From Brachypterus glaber (taxonomy: Eukaryota > Arthropoda > Insecta > Coleoptera > Kateretidae): DNA of 64,000 nt. The position numbers were made by a program, and so were the translations under genes. Positions 11,093-22,559 of the stretch are shown here, one piece after another. Every line of letters begins with the position of its first letter. The first letter of the stretch is position 1. The notes under the pieces were generated by a model, which saw nothing but the letters and a program-made list of their open reading frames with translations, ran no database searches and was not told the origin of the DNA. The stretch spans positions 52,539,664 through 52,603,663 of the forward strand of contig OY294046.1 of assembly GCA_958510825.1 (NCBI GenBank), in the 5' to 3' direction.

Positions 11093-11636
11093 GTATCTAG
11101 AGCTAGAATGGATTCATTCTGTTTAAAAAGTGTATGTATTTGCCTACATTTCAAACCAGTCGTAGAAAAAATAATATATCGCAGCTCACACTGTGAGCTT
11201 TTTACGTTCTAGTACGTAACACCGAAATATTCATATTGAAAACAAACCCTTTTTCTGACTACGAAAATACCCACGTGTTTTAAATAGCTGCAATATGAAG
11301 ATATATTACAACGGACAGATTACTCTGGTCGGACGAACACAGAATTCGAAAATCACGACCCGTCGCATCGGTCAGAGGCTTAATTAGGGGCTAATCACCG
11401 CACGGGGTAGCACACTGTTAAAAAAAATGAAAATCGGTGGCAAAAATCTGAAAATTTCGACAGCGTGTTATTTTTATAAGAAAATAATATATTTTTTATT
11501 TACACTTAATCGAAATTTTGTGATAAATATCTGCAATAAAATTCAAAATTTTGAGATATTAATTTAAAAATTTTAATGTATAAATTGTAATTTTTTTTTG
11601 AAATTTTTAATTTATAAATTTTATAATGTATATATA
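11093..11636. other. AT-rich sequence, nothing recognised
   Basis: A short less AT-rich piece around 11300-11410 contains no credible frame. The remainder is low-complexity. Confidence 0.35.
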
Positions 11637-12325
11637 CCGGGTGTTTCAGGAAGTTGGTTCACTTCCCTTAACTTTTTTATTTTTTTTATGTCGTGAAATT
11701 TCCCAGGAGCTATATTATGTATAATTTAGGATTTTTTGACATAGTTGGAATTTTTTGACATTTTTGTTTCGCCCGAAATGAATCAAACTTTCGATTTTTA
11801 AATGGAACAACCTGTATATTTTTACATATTTCGATTCAGAAATCAAGTCTGAAAACAAGCAGTATCTTAAGAAAAATACTGTTTTGATTTTTTTCGCAAA
11901 ACTCTAAATTTGGTGGGCTCTTAAAAGTTCCAAAATCATACTTTGGTCCATAAGTAATTATTTTCATACGGAAAGAGGGTGGCTCATTAGGTTAAAATGA
12001 GAAAGAATTTTCTTGCGGACATTTTGATACCATTATTTGGAAAAACTTGGCATTAAAATACTCTAGATTTAAAATAAAAATTTAAATAAAAAATGACATG
12101 ACCTGTCAAAAAGTGACAAGTAAAACATGTTTGTTCTCAGAATTGATTTCTGAATCAAAATATGCAAATATATAGGGGGTGTTCTTTTTAAAAATCCGGA
12201 AAACCGGAACTGCCAAAAAAATTCTAACTGTCAAAAAATCCTAAATTATATATAATCTAGCTCCTGAAAATTTCACGATCCTATCTAAAAAAATAAAAAA
12301 TTAAACAAGCTTCCTGAAACATACT
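11637..12325. mobile_element. ~690-bp foldback element (family E)
   Basis: CCGGGTGTTTCAGGAAG opens the left end and CTTCCTGAAACAT closes the right. Further inside, ATGTATAATTTAGGATTTTT and GATTCAGAAATCAA pair with inverse copies near 12140-12260. The arms are about 200 bp. A related single arm lies near 41080-41265. Non-coding. Confidence 0.7.
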
Positions 12326-13549
12326 AAAAATTTTTCCATAATTTCTCAAACTTTTGCTAGAATGTCTCAAACATTTTCAATCAAATCTAGGAGTTTTAAA
12401 ATTTAAAGAATATGTAATTTTTTAAAATAATTTTATATATTATTTGTTTACTTCTCCACACGGGTAAATAGTTACTATGAAAGGGGGAGGTATCACTCGC
12501 GCTCTGTTCTTTACGTCATAAGCGTCATAAGGCGTGCGTGCGTGCAAGTGAGAATACCCACATTCTTCACATATTTTCCATAGCCACACATCCGTGTGTG
12601 AAATAATACAATGGTCTAAATTATCGTTTCACGAAGGATTTTTTATTCGATTGATTCCAAAGGAGTCACTTTTTATTCAAGTTTTGGGGGCGAAAATTTA
12701 GACTGTGGCCTTAGGGCCAAAAAGTTTTTTTGGCCCGCAAACTAAAACTTGTTATTTTTAAGCTATTTTTAAATAATATGCTTTACCTTTACTGTTATAT
12801 TTATAAATATGATATTTTGGTCACTTTTTGTTTTAAACTATATGTTATTTTTGACCAGGTACAAGTATAATAATCATTTCATATACTTAAATAGTTCTAC
12901 AACATAACCTCAAAATATATGGTTAACCGGTTAATCTGTACTAAAATAAATCACAAACACATAATTTCAATTTTAAAATCAATTTCAATATTTTTAATAT
13001 TTATAGAACGGTTTCAGAGGTATTAATATTTTCACAACAAATACATTAAAACACAAATTAATCAAAACACTAAGCTAATTTTAAAATGAAACCGAACGCA
13101 AAAGAAACAACTCAATTGTTTTTTTAGCGATTTGATTGGATAGCAATTTTTCATAGATAACTAGATAGGTTATAAGACAGTAAAAGAAAATATTTTGTGC
13201 AATTTAAAATTAAATATATTTTAATGATTAATAATAGTAACAATCGAATAAAAAATATTGTACAATACACGGATAAAAGTTAAATTTTTTGATTGAATAG
13301 TTTTTTAGAAGCCGAGGGCCTCCGGCCCGAGGGTAATAATCGAATTGTCACATTTTAAGATTAAATTGGCGCAGCGGAGATGCAATCGTTCAAAATAAAT
13401 TAAGTGAGTACGAACTTAGGTGAACTGCCGATGGTCATGACCACATCCTCCAGGGGGGTCCAAGGGAAAGGGAAGTGGTTGGTTACTTAGTTGTGTGGAA
13501 CTTAAAATTTTAAGTGGAACATTAAAAGTTGTAAGCTGACTTAGTTCTC
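12326..13549. other. AT-rich sequence, nothing firm
   Basis: A short (GCGT)n run sits near 12534-12546 and a GC-rich palindromic word GAGGGCCTCCGGCCCGAGGG near 13314-13333. No frame, RNA gene or long repeat was recognised. Confidence 0.4.
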
Positions 13550-13868
13550 AGTTTCAGCGCCCCCTGTAACCTTACCAAAATACTTATCAAAATTCATAAC
13601 CCATAAAACTTATAGAGAATTTCAAGAGCTAAAAATTTGCTCAAAACTTTTATCCTCCGACGAATAATTTGGCTAAAAAATTGAAAAAAACAATTTTACC
13701 CCCATTTTTGAATATAACTCGATTGTTATTAATATAATACAAAAATGATCCCAACAAAAATTGTTGGAAATGTCATTCTTAACAAAATTGGTAATATGCA
13801 TTTTTATTGTAAGATGCATATTTAGCGTAACCGCCCTCACACCTTTAATCAAAGATGGCGGACAGTTC
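13550..13868 (+). repeat. Partial copy of foldback family L
   Basis: Matches 1555-1830 in the same orientation, including ATAATTTGGCT, AACTCGATTGTTATTAATAT and GTAAGATGCATATTTAGCG. The outer arms of the family are absent, so it is a truncated copy. Confidence 0.65.
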
Positions 13869-13987
13869 CCATATTAAATTTATGGGCAAGAATGTTATTT
13901 CTTCATCTACTCCGCGTGGCACACTGAATTGCGTCAAAAGTTCTAACTTTTATTTTTTTTCTTTCTTATATCGAATTTAATCTAAAG

Positions 13988-14160
13988 TTATTTGGCTAAT
14001 TTTTTGAACCTCGTGGCCCGCCACTGCTTCCTGGTGTATTCGGCAGCGGCCAGAGGTGGGGGATGCTCTGGAGGAGAGGGTGGCAGCACGGCCGGTGAGG
14101 TGGCGGCGTCAACTCCACGGATCGATGTGAAACACTGTGAGCATTCCCTCTCGCTCGCAC
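13988..14160 (-). CDS. Candidate terminal exon of an unrecognised gene (GC-rich island)
   Basis: About 170 bp are strikingly GC-rich in otherwise AT-rich DNA. On the minus strand the frame from about 14160 to the TAA at 13988-13990 is open, with mostly G or C in third positions. It contains SIRGVDAATSPAVLPP, a proline-rich stretch, and ends EYTRKQWRATRFKKLAK. Past the stop an AATAAA-like signal lies near 13945-13955. No clean splice acceptor is visible; CTCACAG near 14131 is possible. The plus strand also reads open (70 residues, no ATG), so strand choice rests on codon composition. I do not recognise the family, and it could also be a fragment of a dead gene. Confidence 0.35.
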
Positions 14161-14542
14161 TTTACTACCAAATATGGTTTATTGTACTCTCCACGGCTCT
14201 ATAGTTAGAAGAATAGGTATACCTATACATTTATTTATTTAAAGAAATTTGTTAAAAGTACTCAAAAAAACTTTTTTTTTATATTTTACATTTTTAGACA
14301 AAAGTAGAAAGTTATACGAGGCGACATATTTTACTAATAAAAATAATGGGATAGTTTCTTAAAGCAAAGACCGTCAACATTAGGTCTATAGTACTATCTC
14401 TTTATAGTACTATAAAGAACTTTCACTTTCGGGTTTAGACCGTGTTAATGGATTTTCACTTTCCGACGTTTCGTCTCTTACTACTAGAGACATCTTCAGG
14501 GATTAATCTGAAACTAAGTTTCGAATCAACTTGTGTCACTAT

Positions 14543-14770
14543 TTATGACGAGTTGTGGTTATTCACCCGTGACGAGGTTTTTCCTATCAAAGACTTCCAT
14601 ATTGCAGGTAAGTGGTAACCAGTGTCCCGATTGATATTGTTAGGATGCTTGATGATTTCTATCGATTCCCGTATCTTTCTTGGCATTTTTCTGTTTTCTG
14701 TTAATATTTGTTTTGTTTCAGACAAATTGATTTTATGACCTGTTTCATGTATATGTTCGGCTACTGCCGA
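14543..14770 (-). pseudogene. C-terminal fragment of Penelope-like RT/endonuclease, left arm
   Basis: The frame reads SAVAEHIHETGHKINLSETK, then RKIRESIEIIKHPNNINRD, then GYHLPAIWKSLI before the stop. In PLEs this region lies after the GIY-YIG endonuclease core and carries conserved His residues (AEH..HETGH) and the NNINRD..W signature. The RT and the GIY-YIG core are absent through 5' truncation. The open frame upstream of the AEH motif is only the antisense of the other arm, so any start there is artificial. Family assignment is from remembered motif pattern, not a search. Confidence 0.6.
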
Positions 14771-14797
14771 TATACGATATATATGCCGGTATACCAA

Positions 14798-15025
14798 TCG
14801 GCAGTAGCCGAACATGTACATGAAACAGGTCATAAAATCAATTTGTCTGAAACAAAACAAATATTAACAGAAAACAGAAAAATGCCAAGGAAGATACGGG
14901 AATCGATAGAAATCATCAAGCATCCTAACAATATCAATCGGGACACTGGTTACCACTTACCTGCAATATGGAAGTCTTTGATAGAAAAAACCTCGTCACG
15001 GGTGAATAACCACAACTCGTCATAA
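14798..15025 (+). pseudogene. C-terminal fragment of Penelope-like RT/endonuclease, right arm
   Basis: This is the mirror copy of the left arm: SAVAEHVHETGHKINLSETK, RKIRESIEIIKHPNNINRD, GYHLPAIWKSLIEKTSS. It differs from the left arm at a handful of residues (I/V and G/E). Both arms keep the frame open to the same stop. That may reflect youth rather than function, since catalytic domains are missing. Confidence 0.6.
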
Positions 15026-15374
15026 ATAGTGACACAAGTTGATTCGAAACTTAGTTTCAGATTAATCCCTGAAGATGTCTCTAGTAGTAAGAGACGAAAC
15101 GTCGGAAAGTGAAAATCCATTAACACGGTCTAAACCCGAAAGTGAAAGTTCTTTATATCTTAATGGCCGTGAAAGCTTAAAATCTAAAAAATCTTTATAG
15201 TACTATCAGTTTAGCCAAAGTAAGGAAGAACAAGCAAACAGGGTAGTCAATATAACCAATAAAATCTATTTATATTTATCTAATTTATTTTAATCCTAAT
15301 TTAATTTTATATTGTGCAGTTGAACATGTTAGGTAATAATATGTATCCAGTAGGTACTAAAATTGTTGAATAAC

Positions 15375-15700
15375 TCACTGTCATTTAGGGTTCTTTTTGT
15401 TTTTATTATTAATGCCATCTGTTAACAAAGACTGGAACTCACTGTAATTTAGGGTTCTTTTTATTTTTACTACTAATGCCATCGGTTCACAAAACTGGAA
15501 CTTTTAGCGTTGATTGTTACCTAGAACATTTTAATGATGTTTTTATAAAATGGCCATCTGTTAACAAAGACTGGAACTTACTGTAATTTGGGGTTCTTTT
15601 TATTTTTACTACTAATGCCATCGGTTCACAAAACTGGAACTTTTAGCGTTGATTTTTACCTAGAACATTTTAATTATGTTTTCATAAAATGACAGCGCCG
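15375..15700 (+). repeat. 138-bp tandem repeat, two and a partial unit
   Basis: ACTGTAATTTAGGGTTCTTT at 15441 recurs at 15579, and GCCATCTGTTAACAAAGACT at about 15413 recurs at about 15551. The period is 138 bp. A partial, more diverged unit begins at 15377. Units are nearly identical, so the duplication is fairly young. No frame. Confidence 0.75.
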
Positions 15701-16015
15701 AGGAAAATGTCCCATTAAATAAAGACAGTCATATGTTAAAAAAAAAATTGTTTTTAAAGTTTATGAGAAAAAAAGCAATATACAATCCACGGAGAATAAT
15801 GTACTATGGATTGCGAAACATAAAATGTCTTCACGGCTCGTTTTACTATTCCGCAAATTCTACAAACAAATGAACTATAATATAAGTCACTAGGTGCAAG
15901 TTCCGAAAACCTAGGCGACAATACCTACTCTAGTAATAGGTCGAAACTTTCCGAAACTCTACTACTTATTGGTACTTATAATTTAACAATAACATAAGCG
16001 TATCTTAAGGTGGAA

Positions 16016-16720
16016 TAACATCCCTGCTCTTAATTCCCCTACTTTTAATCGCCCTTCTCTCTAATAACCTTTTTTTTTGAGCCCTTTAAAGGCCCACATA
16101 AAAAATTTGCGAAAATTTGTCTATTTTGGGGTTGAGACCCACCTCTTCTTATGTATTTAGGAAAGCTAAACACGAATTTTTCATAAAAATGGTATTGCAT
16201 GAGCTCATTTTTTTGCTACACTGAAAAAACTGTCTAAAGTTGTGAAAATCTTTTTTTTTGTGAGCGTTTGGCGAAAAAAATTTTCTCCCTTGTTTACCTT
16301 TTATCCTAGGAATCACTTGTTTTTAGGCAGAAATTTCGAAACATCTAGAGCAATTGTGTCATTGTAATAAAAAAATAATATAGTTCGCGTAAAGATGCAA
16401 GTCGTTTGGACTTTTTTTCAAAAGCGCTTTGACCCAAAGACTTGAAATTTGGAACAAAGTAGAAGAAAAAAATTGTTTAAAATTTCAAGTCAAAGTGTTC
16501 TGAAATATAGTAGTGTAAAGTTGTTTTGCAAGCGACTTGCATCTTTGCACGAACTATATTATCTCTTTCTGCACGTACTGTTGGCGTGTACTAATAAATT
16601 ATTTTTTGATAAACTTAATCCACATTTGAAAAAAATAAAAATTTTATTGAAGAGTAAGTAAGGATGTTACATAGTTGGGGTTAGAGAGTAGGGATTATAT
16701 AGAGTAGGGGAAGATTAAAT
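16016..16720. mobile_element. Foldback element with a strong inner hairpin
   Basis: The inner part (16375-16563) pairs AATATAGTTCGCGTAAAGAT and GCAAGTCGTTTG with inverse copies ending TTTGCACGAACTATATTAT. The outer part pairs weakly: AACATCCCTGCTCTTAATTC against a diverged inverse near 16665-16700. The 70-residue plus-strand frame here is palindrome sequence, not a gene. Outer borders are uncertain. Confidence 0.5.
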
Positions 16721-17061
16721 AGTTTGATGTTAATGTAGTATACTTAAAAATAACCAGTGTTTTTTATATGCGAGAACTCAAACATTTTATTCGCCAAATT
16801 GTTGTATTTTATGAAGTTTTGTGAAGTACCGTCAACCGGGGTTAGGTGAATCACTGGAGGATAGTGTTCATCTTTCAACTTTACCTCTGTGAATTAAATA
16901 TCTCAGATATATACTGTGAATCGCTGGCAGTGATTCACTTAACAGTACCTACCTATTAGGTATGTTCATTGGTTCTTGCACTCTTGCACTTTACAGTTGA
17001 ACACAGTTCTTTTTATGTATGTATTAATGTTTGTACCACTTTACAACCTAAACTCTTTGAC
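16721..17061. other. AT-rich sequence with a short inverted repeat
   Basis: GTGAATCACTGG near 16848 has an inverse CAGTGATTCAC near 16928, giving a ~90-bp hairpin. Nothing else was seen. Confidence 0.4.
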
Positions 17062-17740
17062 CGAATTTGACAATTGAGGTGTCAAACGATTCGTCTTCAT
17101 GCCGCGGATGACATATGCTATAGAAACTTCATGTTTCGCATATTTAACCTGTCATCATCAGAAATTTATAAAGAGAAAAAAATGGAAAACTCATCCATTT
17201 AAAAAAATAAGGTGTCAAACGATGCGTCTTGGTAATATGAATAAAAGTAGTTATTATAATTATAGATGTATTTGCCCACGTTTCGACTAAAAAATCCATG
17301 TTTCGCCTATTTGGCCTGTCACCATTTATAAAGAGCAAAAATAAAAATCTCCTCCGATTTTTTATTAAAAATGAGGCATCAAACGATGCATTTTGGTAAC
17401 ATGAATAAGAGTAGTGATTATAGTTATAGATGTATTTGCCGACGTTTTGACTATATTCGATTTATTCGTTTTATCATCAGCATGAAATAAGAAATTAGCT
17501 CTATAGCCTAAACGCCTAATCGGAATTTGACAACTGAGGTGTCAGACGATTCGTCTTGATACCGCGGGTGACATGAGTTATATAAATGTCCATGTTTCGT
17601 CTATTTGTGTCGCTATTATCAGGGATTTATAAGGCAAAAAATAAAAAAACTCGTTCATTTTTTTTAAAAAAACTTATCGAGTGATGCGTCTTGGTTCATG
17701 AATGGTAGTTATAGCTGTATTTGTAGATATTTTGATAATA
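17062..17740 (+). repeat. Degenerate higher-order tandem repeat
   Basis: The word GAGGTGTCAAACGATTCGTC recurs in variants at about 17075, 17211, 17370, 17534 and 17670. Each is followed by GGTAAYATGAATAA..TAG or by a TTTCGYCTATTT..CTGTC block. Spacing alternates between 136 and ~162 bp, and the whole block repeats at ~459 bp. Frames within it are shadows. Confidence 0.6.
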
Positions 17741-18284
17741 TTAGCATAGTTAAATCAGCCTAAAATCAACATGAAATCAGCGTAAAATATAACTGTTTAT
17801 AAACGGTTTATTTAACAAAAAAAAAACGTTTAAAAAGTGTAGAATAAATAATTTAATGTAAAAAAACACCCGACTGATTAACTAAAAAGTATAAAACAAG
17901 AATAATGTGAAATAAAATTATATAGTTATCGTCGCAGTCGGAGGCCAATCCTAAATATCATAATAATGATAGAAATCTTCAAATTTAATTCAAATCTTTT
18001 AATAATATGGTCTGCCTGAAACTATTATTATGATAAATTTTGATAAATATATCAAAACTAAATTTTAATATTAATGATCTAATAAAACCTTTAATAAACA
18101 ACCGAATACTACATGAAATTTACATTTTAATTAGCTTACAAAACGCAAACGATGTTGGATTTTGTTCATAATTTATTATGTATAACTATAAATAATTATA
18201 ATATAATACTATTTGTGTAAACAATTATAAATTAATGAATAAAATATTATATATTATATTCTCAATTATATTCTTCATTATCAG
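17741..18284. other. Very AT-rich sequence, nothing recognised
   Basis: Long A and T runs and short inverted words only. No feature is supported. Confidence 0.4.
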
Positions 18285-18964
18285 TACCCGGCATATTTCC
18301 AGTTGTAGTCCAGTCTTCAGGTCAATAAAAGAGCCTTAACCTGGAAATAATTCAGGGAGTTTTGATTTTCGGTTTATTGGGTACGGTTAATGGCCGTAAA
18401 TAAAAAAAACAATTTTGCGACGTTGAACTCGATTTAGTACTCTCAAACTTTACACTATACGTTTTTAGATTTTTTTTTTCGAAAAACCAAAATTGTTTGG
18501 ACTTTATCGTCGGTTAGGCATGCCCCTTAGAACATTTTTTTCTCAAGTAAACCGATTTTTAATTGAATCACCATTGTATTAAGCATAAAAAAACTTCATA
18601 ACCAAGTTATAAAGAAAAATCTAAAACCCTACAATGTAACGTTTAAGTAGGTGTCGTGAATTGGCTATAAGTCGCACAAAAAATACATGACACAAAAAAT
18701 GTTGAAGATTTGGTCCTCTTTATTTTCATATCAAATGTTTTTTGTCCTAGGATGCACCGATCTTGAGATATTTTAAAAAGTCCGTTTTTTGTGAAAAATA
18801 CGTTAAAAAATGACAGTTCCAAATCGAGTTCAATGTCGCAAAATTGTTTATTTGCGGCCTTAAACCCTACCCAATAAACCAAAAATCTAAACTCCCTGAA
18901 TTATTTCCAGGTAAAGCCTCTTTTATTAACGAAGGATGGACTATAACTAGAAATACGCCAGGTA
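18285..18964. mobile_element. 680-bp foldback element with TA target sites (family K)
   Basis: TACCCGGCATATTTCCAGTT on the left pairs with the inverse of AACTAGAAATACGCCAGGTA on the right. Further in, AACCTGGAAATAATTCAGGG and TTTGCGACGTTGAACTCGAT pair with inverse copies at 18790-18910. Flanks CAG|TA and TA|CTG fit a TA duplication, as in Tc1/mariner-type elements. No transposase frame; the 79-residue minus-strand frame lies in arm sequence. Confidence 0.75.
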
Positions 18965-19002
18965 CTGTTCATTATATTCTCCTGAAAGCAGGGCCAGATT
19001 TA

Positions 19003-19640
19003 CGCAAGTTGCTGCCCTAGGTAACAAATAACATGCCCCCCCTTCCAAAGTTTGAGCGGAAAAAGATTTTAGTCATCATGATGAGTAAAAAAATGGTCGT
19101 TAATTAATTTATTGCCTTGCCACCCGGCCTTGTGTCTCATAGCACCGTAAGAAATTGTTCATTTTAAAATTTTAGCATTTGCAAATATTGTTATGATAAA
19201 AAAATGCTGTAGTTCAAAAATAAAAAAAGAGTAGAAAACTTTAGTTTGGTACTTTAAGGTAAATCGGTATATACTGACCTCACTTTGAGTGATTTGAGCG
19301 ATGTGTCTACCGTAAAACACCTTGTATACTGTATTTTTTAATTTTTAAAACATTTTCTTAAGTTTTGATTTTTATTTTTTTTATTTAATTTTGCTAAAAA
19401 TGCTTTTTTTAATACTTTTTTGTAATTGTTTATTTATATCAATTCAAATTGGTTTAAAAATATAATTTAGGTACCTAAAAAACTGGTAACGACCCCAAAT
19501 AATTATGAAATTTGTCGTATATCTCACGACTCGAAAAATGTTATATTTAGTATAATTTATTATAATGCAAATTCATGAAGTTAACAATTTTTTAAAAATT
19601 GTTTGATTTTTTCAAGAAATTTTGACGAAAATTCCCATTT
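19003..19640. repeat. Mixed fragments: possible hAT-like end and foldback-family arm
   Basis: CAGGGCCAGATTTACGCAAG at 19007 resembles the ends of hAT-type insect repeats, but no partner end was found. From about 19155 to 19330 the sequence resembles 28150-28350 (AAATTTTAGCATTTGCAAAT and GTCTACCGTAAAACACC). Both look like truncated pieces. Confidence 0.35.
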
Positions 19641-19649
19641 ACAACCCTA

Positions 19650-19770
19650 TTTTAAACCCCGAAAAAACGTCTAAAAAATAAAAATATATACGGTCTAATA
19701 GAGAATTTTATAAGTTTTAAAATGATCTGTTACACGACTCCCCTTCCATTTAAGAAAGTGATCATCGGCT
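19650..19770 (-). repeat. Fragment of foldback family F
   Basis: GAGAATTTTATAAGTTTTAA followed by ATGATCTGTTACACGACTCC is the inner-arm signature of family F (compare 31800-31865, 60120-60170). Confidence 0.55.
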
Positions 19771-20117
19771 CAATATTATTGAAATACTTTTTCGGTGTAG
19801 TAGCTAGGTAGGTAATAATCAATTTCGGCAAAGAAAAGAGAAGAAGGTAAAGCGATGCGAACTAAATGTTGTTGCCCCAAATATCGCGTCAAGGTTAACA
19901 TTCAAAATCTCCCTCTTTACTAAGCCACCCTATCTTAACGACCCTACATTTTCCACAATTCTAAACAAATTAATTTATTTAATAGCTTTACTCAAAGAGA
20001 AATAACTATCTAATAGAAGCACACATATATTAGTTGTTTAGAGTGTCCGACTACTAATTGAAAGGTTAGGATCCTTCTTAAAATGCGAAAATTTGAAATT
20101 TTAACGGGCTACCCCCT

Positions 20118-21043
20118 TATTTTTTCCCCTATAAAAAATGCGTCACACCAAATTTTGCCAAAATCGAACAATTCTTAGAGGTCGCTACCAGCACAAAAAG
20201 CATTTTCTTGTAAAATGCATATATGTTTTCAAAAATTATATGTTTTCAAAAATTATTGAAAACACATATTATAAATGGATGAATTTGGGTTTAAAATAAT
20301 TTAGGTTAGTTGCTTAATAAAAGTCATGGTCATAGGTGACATGGGGGGTTACGTGGCCCACCCTCTAGATATCGAAATATCAATTTTTTTAAAAATTTAA
20401 AAAAAATTCACTTTCCTTGCCTTAGATTTTACTAATAAATCTTAGCTTGGTCTCCTTTAAATATTTATTTTCATTGCTCCCCACCTATATAAGAGTTACC
20501 ATATTCCTTATAACTTTTGAACGCTAGATTTGGACGTTAATATAACAACTTGAAATTTAGACCACTTATACATCAACAATCTTTTAATTTTTTTTATTAC
20601 CTATTATTTTAATGTGGCTAGGGGAAAATTGACAATTTTGGATGATTTTTCGCGCGGTAAATATCAAAAAGTTGTGTTAATATAATTTTTTTATAATATG
20701 TTAACTAGGGAGCAATGAAAAAAAAATATTTGAAGGAGGCCAACCTAAGATTTCTTAGTGAAATCTTGTACGGAAAGTGGAACATTTTGAAATATTTAAC
20801 AAAAAAAAAAATTATATTTCAATGCCTCGGGGATGGGCCACGTGACCCCCATACTTTTATTAAGCAACCAACCTAGATTATTTTAAACCCAAATTTATCT
20901 ATTTATAATATGTTTTTCCAATAATTTTTGAAATAATATATGCATTTTACAAGAAAATGCTTTTTTTGCTGGTAGCGACCTCTAGGAATTGTTCGATTTT
21001 GGCAAAATTTGGTTTGAAGCATTTTTTGTAGGGGAAAATATTG
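20118..21043. mobile_element. 926-bp foldback element with ~250-bp arms (family J)
   Basis: The left arm runs TTTTTTCCCCTATAAAAAAT, CCAAATTTTGCCAAAATCGA, TAGAGGTCGCTACC, AATGCATATATG and the CATGGGGGGTTACGTGGCCC area. The right arm repeats all of these inversely and ends AGGGGAAAATATT. Similarity is high over ~250 bp and continues weakly to the centre. Non-coding; the 67-residue minus-strand frame is arm sequence. Confidence 0.8.
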
Positions 21044-21114
21044 CCATTCTCTCTTAAACTTGTTAGTTTGTTCTCTGTGTCATAGTATGTTATACCAAAA
21101 AGATACCTGTAAAT

Positions 21115-21318
21115 ATGATATATCTGTATCCAGTCTATAACGGCGTACACAACAACGCAGCTCGTGTTTCGTGCTCTTCCACTATAAAAACTTGTAAAAT
21201 AGTACTGACTGTCGCAATCTGGGTAGCATCGATTATTGCAGTTTGTGTATCACTCAATAAAGAAGCAAATTTTCGTCTAAGTAGCTGTCTTCCTAATATT
21301 GCCATGCAAAGTAGTTGA
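21115..21318 (+). other. Less AT-rich island with overlapping open frames, candidate exon
   Basis: Base composition rises here and both strands are open for about 66 codons. The plus frame contains a hydrophobic stretch, TCKIVLTVAIWVASIIAVCV (about residues 22-41), that could be a membrane segment. No family is recognised and splice sites are not clear. It may be a host exon, a dead gene piece or chance. Confidence 0.2.
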
Positions 21319-21701
21319 CAACAAAATAATGACAAAAATAAAATACAAGAAAAAAAGTAACAAAGAAATCAGAGAGCTCTGGTTCTGCTTTTTATGCGAA
21401 AAGAATCGCCAGGCCGATATGGGATTCTAATCGACCCGTACATGAAAAGTGCATGGGGCTTACTGAAAACGACAAATTGTTATCTAAGTGCCCAATGTAC
21501 CTAAGCACAACTGAAATTTGTTATCGTGTCACAATATTTTTTATTAGTTTATTTATTTTTTGTAAGTTTTCTTTACTATTATTGTCAGTACTCAGGCAAT
21601 ATTTGGGACATAGATTCCTAATATTGTCAGTATACACTGAGAGCTCGTTACCGCGGTAAATACTAAACGTTTTTGCTTATATGGAACCCCACGAAAGTTT
21701 A
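21319..21701. other. Nothing recognised
   Basis: A 68-residue frame at 21453-21659 has no motif. A word GAGAGCTCGTTACCGCGGTA lies at 21639-21658. Confidence 0.3.
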
Positions 21702-22367
21702 CAGGGGTCCCACCGATTTATTTTTAGATTTTTTATGATTTTATGACAATTTTAGGCATTTTATGATAAATTTTATGACAATATTTAAGCAAAAAAGTCT
21801 TACAATTTGAAATTTCATAAAAAAAAAAACAAGAAAGCTCCAGAAAATATTAACAAATTTCGAACTTACAAACTCGAATTTAAAAAAAAAAGTGACGACT
21901 AAAAACATGATCGTCAGCCCTTTATTGACTAAATTAGCGCTACAGGCGAAATTTTTTACAAATTTTGACGTTTTGGCGTCTTCTCACGTTTTTTTTTTTA
22001 AATTTAATATTGTTTGGCCTCTTTACTAAAGAGTCTTTACAGTCTTAAAGAATAAAACAGTAAAGACCCTAGCTTCACAGGCGAGAATTCTTACAAAGAT
22101 AGTCTATTTTAATTTTAAAACAGTGCAGTATTTAATTAATGTGTATCGTATGAAAATAAATTTTGAGACTACGCGAGACTTTTCATAAATAATCAAAAAC
22201 GTCAGAAAAGACACAAAAATCTCTCCTAGGTCCCTTGAAAGTAAAAAATATGATTATTTTTATGAAATTTTATGACTTTTATGACAGTGATTTAATTTTA
22301 TGACGATTTTAGGACAAACTGGGCCATTTTATGATATTTTATGATTTTATGACAAGTGGGAGCCCTG
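21702..22367. mobile_element. 666-bp hAT-like non-autonomous element
   Basis: The ends CAGGGGTCCCAC and GTGGGAGCCCTG are 12-bp inverted repeats with one mismatch, of the CAGGG...type typical of hAT elements. Subterminal ATTTTATGATTTTATGACA occurs near both ends. The expected 8-bp duplication is not clean (AAAGTTTA versus AGTTTGGA). Internal phrases such as CTAGCTTCACAGGCGA link it to 53530-54150. No transposase frame. Confidence 0.55.
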
Positions 22368-22559
22368 AGTTTGGAACAATACAATTACCAGAACTATAAC
22401 AACGTTAAATATTACTGTAGTACCAGTGAATGTTAACTAAACTTTGAGCTCTCAGTATATTTTTTCGAAATTGTTGTAGTACGCTACACCCTAATACTTA
22501 ATTATTATCATAGGTTTTATACGCAAATAAATAGTTATTTAAAGCAGGAGTATATATTT

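Larger units (their letters stand above)
14399..15206. mobile_element. Head-to-head inverted dimer of 5'-truncated Penelope-like elements
   Basis: Two nearly identical copies of one ~370-bp sequence face away from a centre near 14784 and form a long palindrome (about 14411-15157). Each arm encodes the C-terminal part of a Penelope-like (PLE) ORF, then a shared 3' region including AGAGACGAAACGTCGG. The right arm extends ~35 bp further. The whole is flanked by a 15-bp direct repeat, TCTTTATAGTACTAT, at 14399-14413 and 15192-15206, which is best read as the target-site duplication. PLEs are known to insert as 5'-truncated inverted pairs, which fits. Arms differ at only a few residues, suggesting recent insertion. 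Confidence 0.7.

Noticed and set aside
14543..15025. Two 105-residue ORFs on opposite strands as a divergent gene pair
   Set aside because: They are the same sequence in a palindrome, and their N-terminal halves are antisense of the opposite arm. Only the C-terminal Penelope-like part is real coding heritage.
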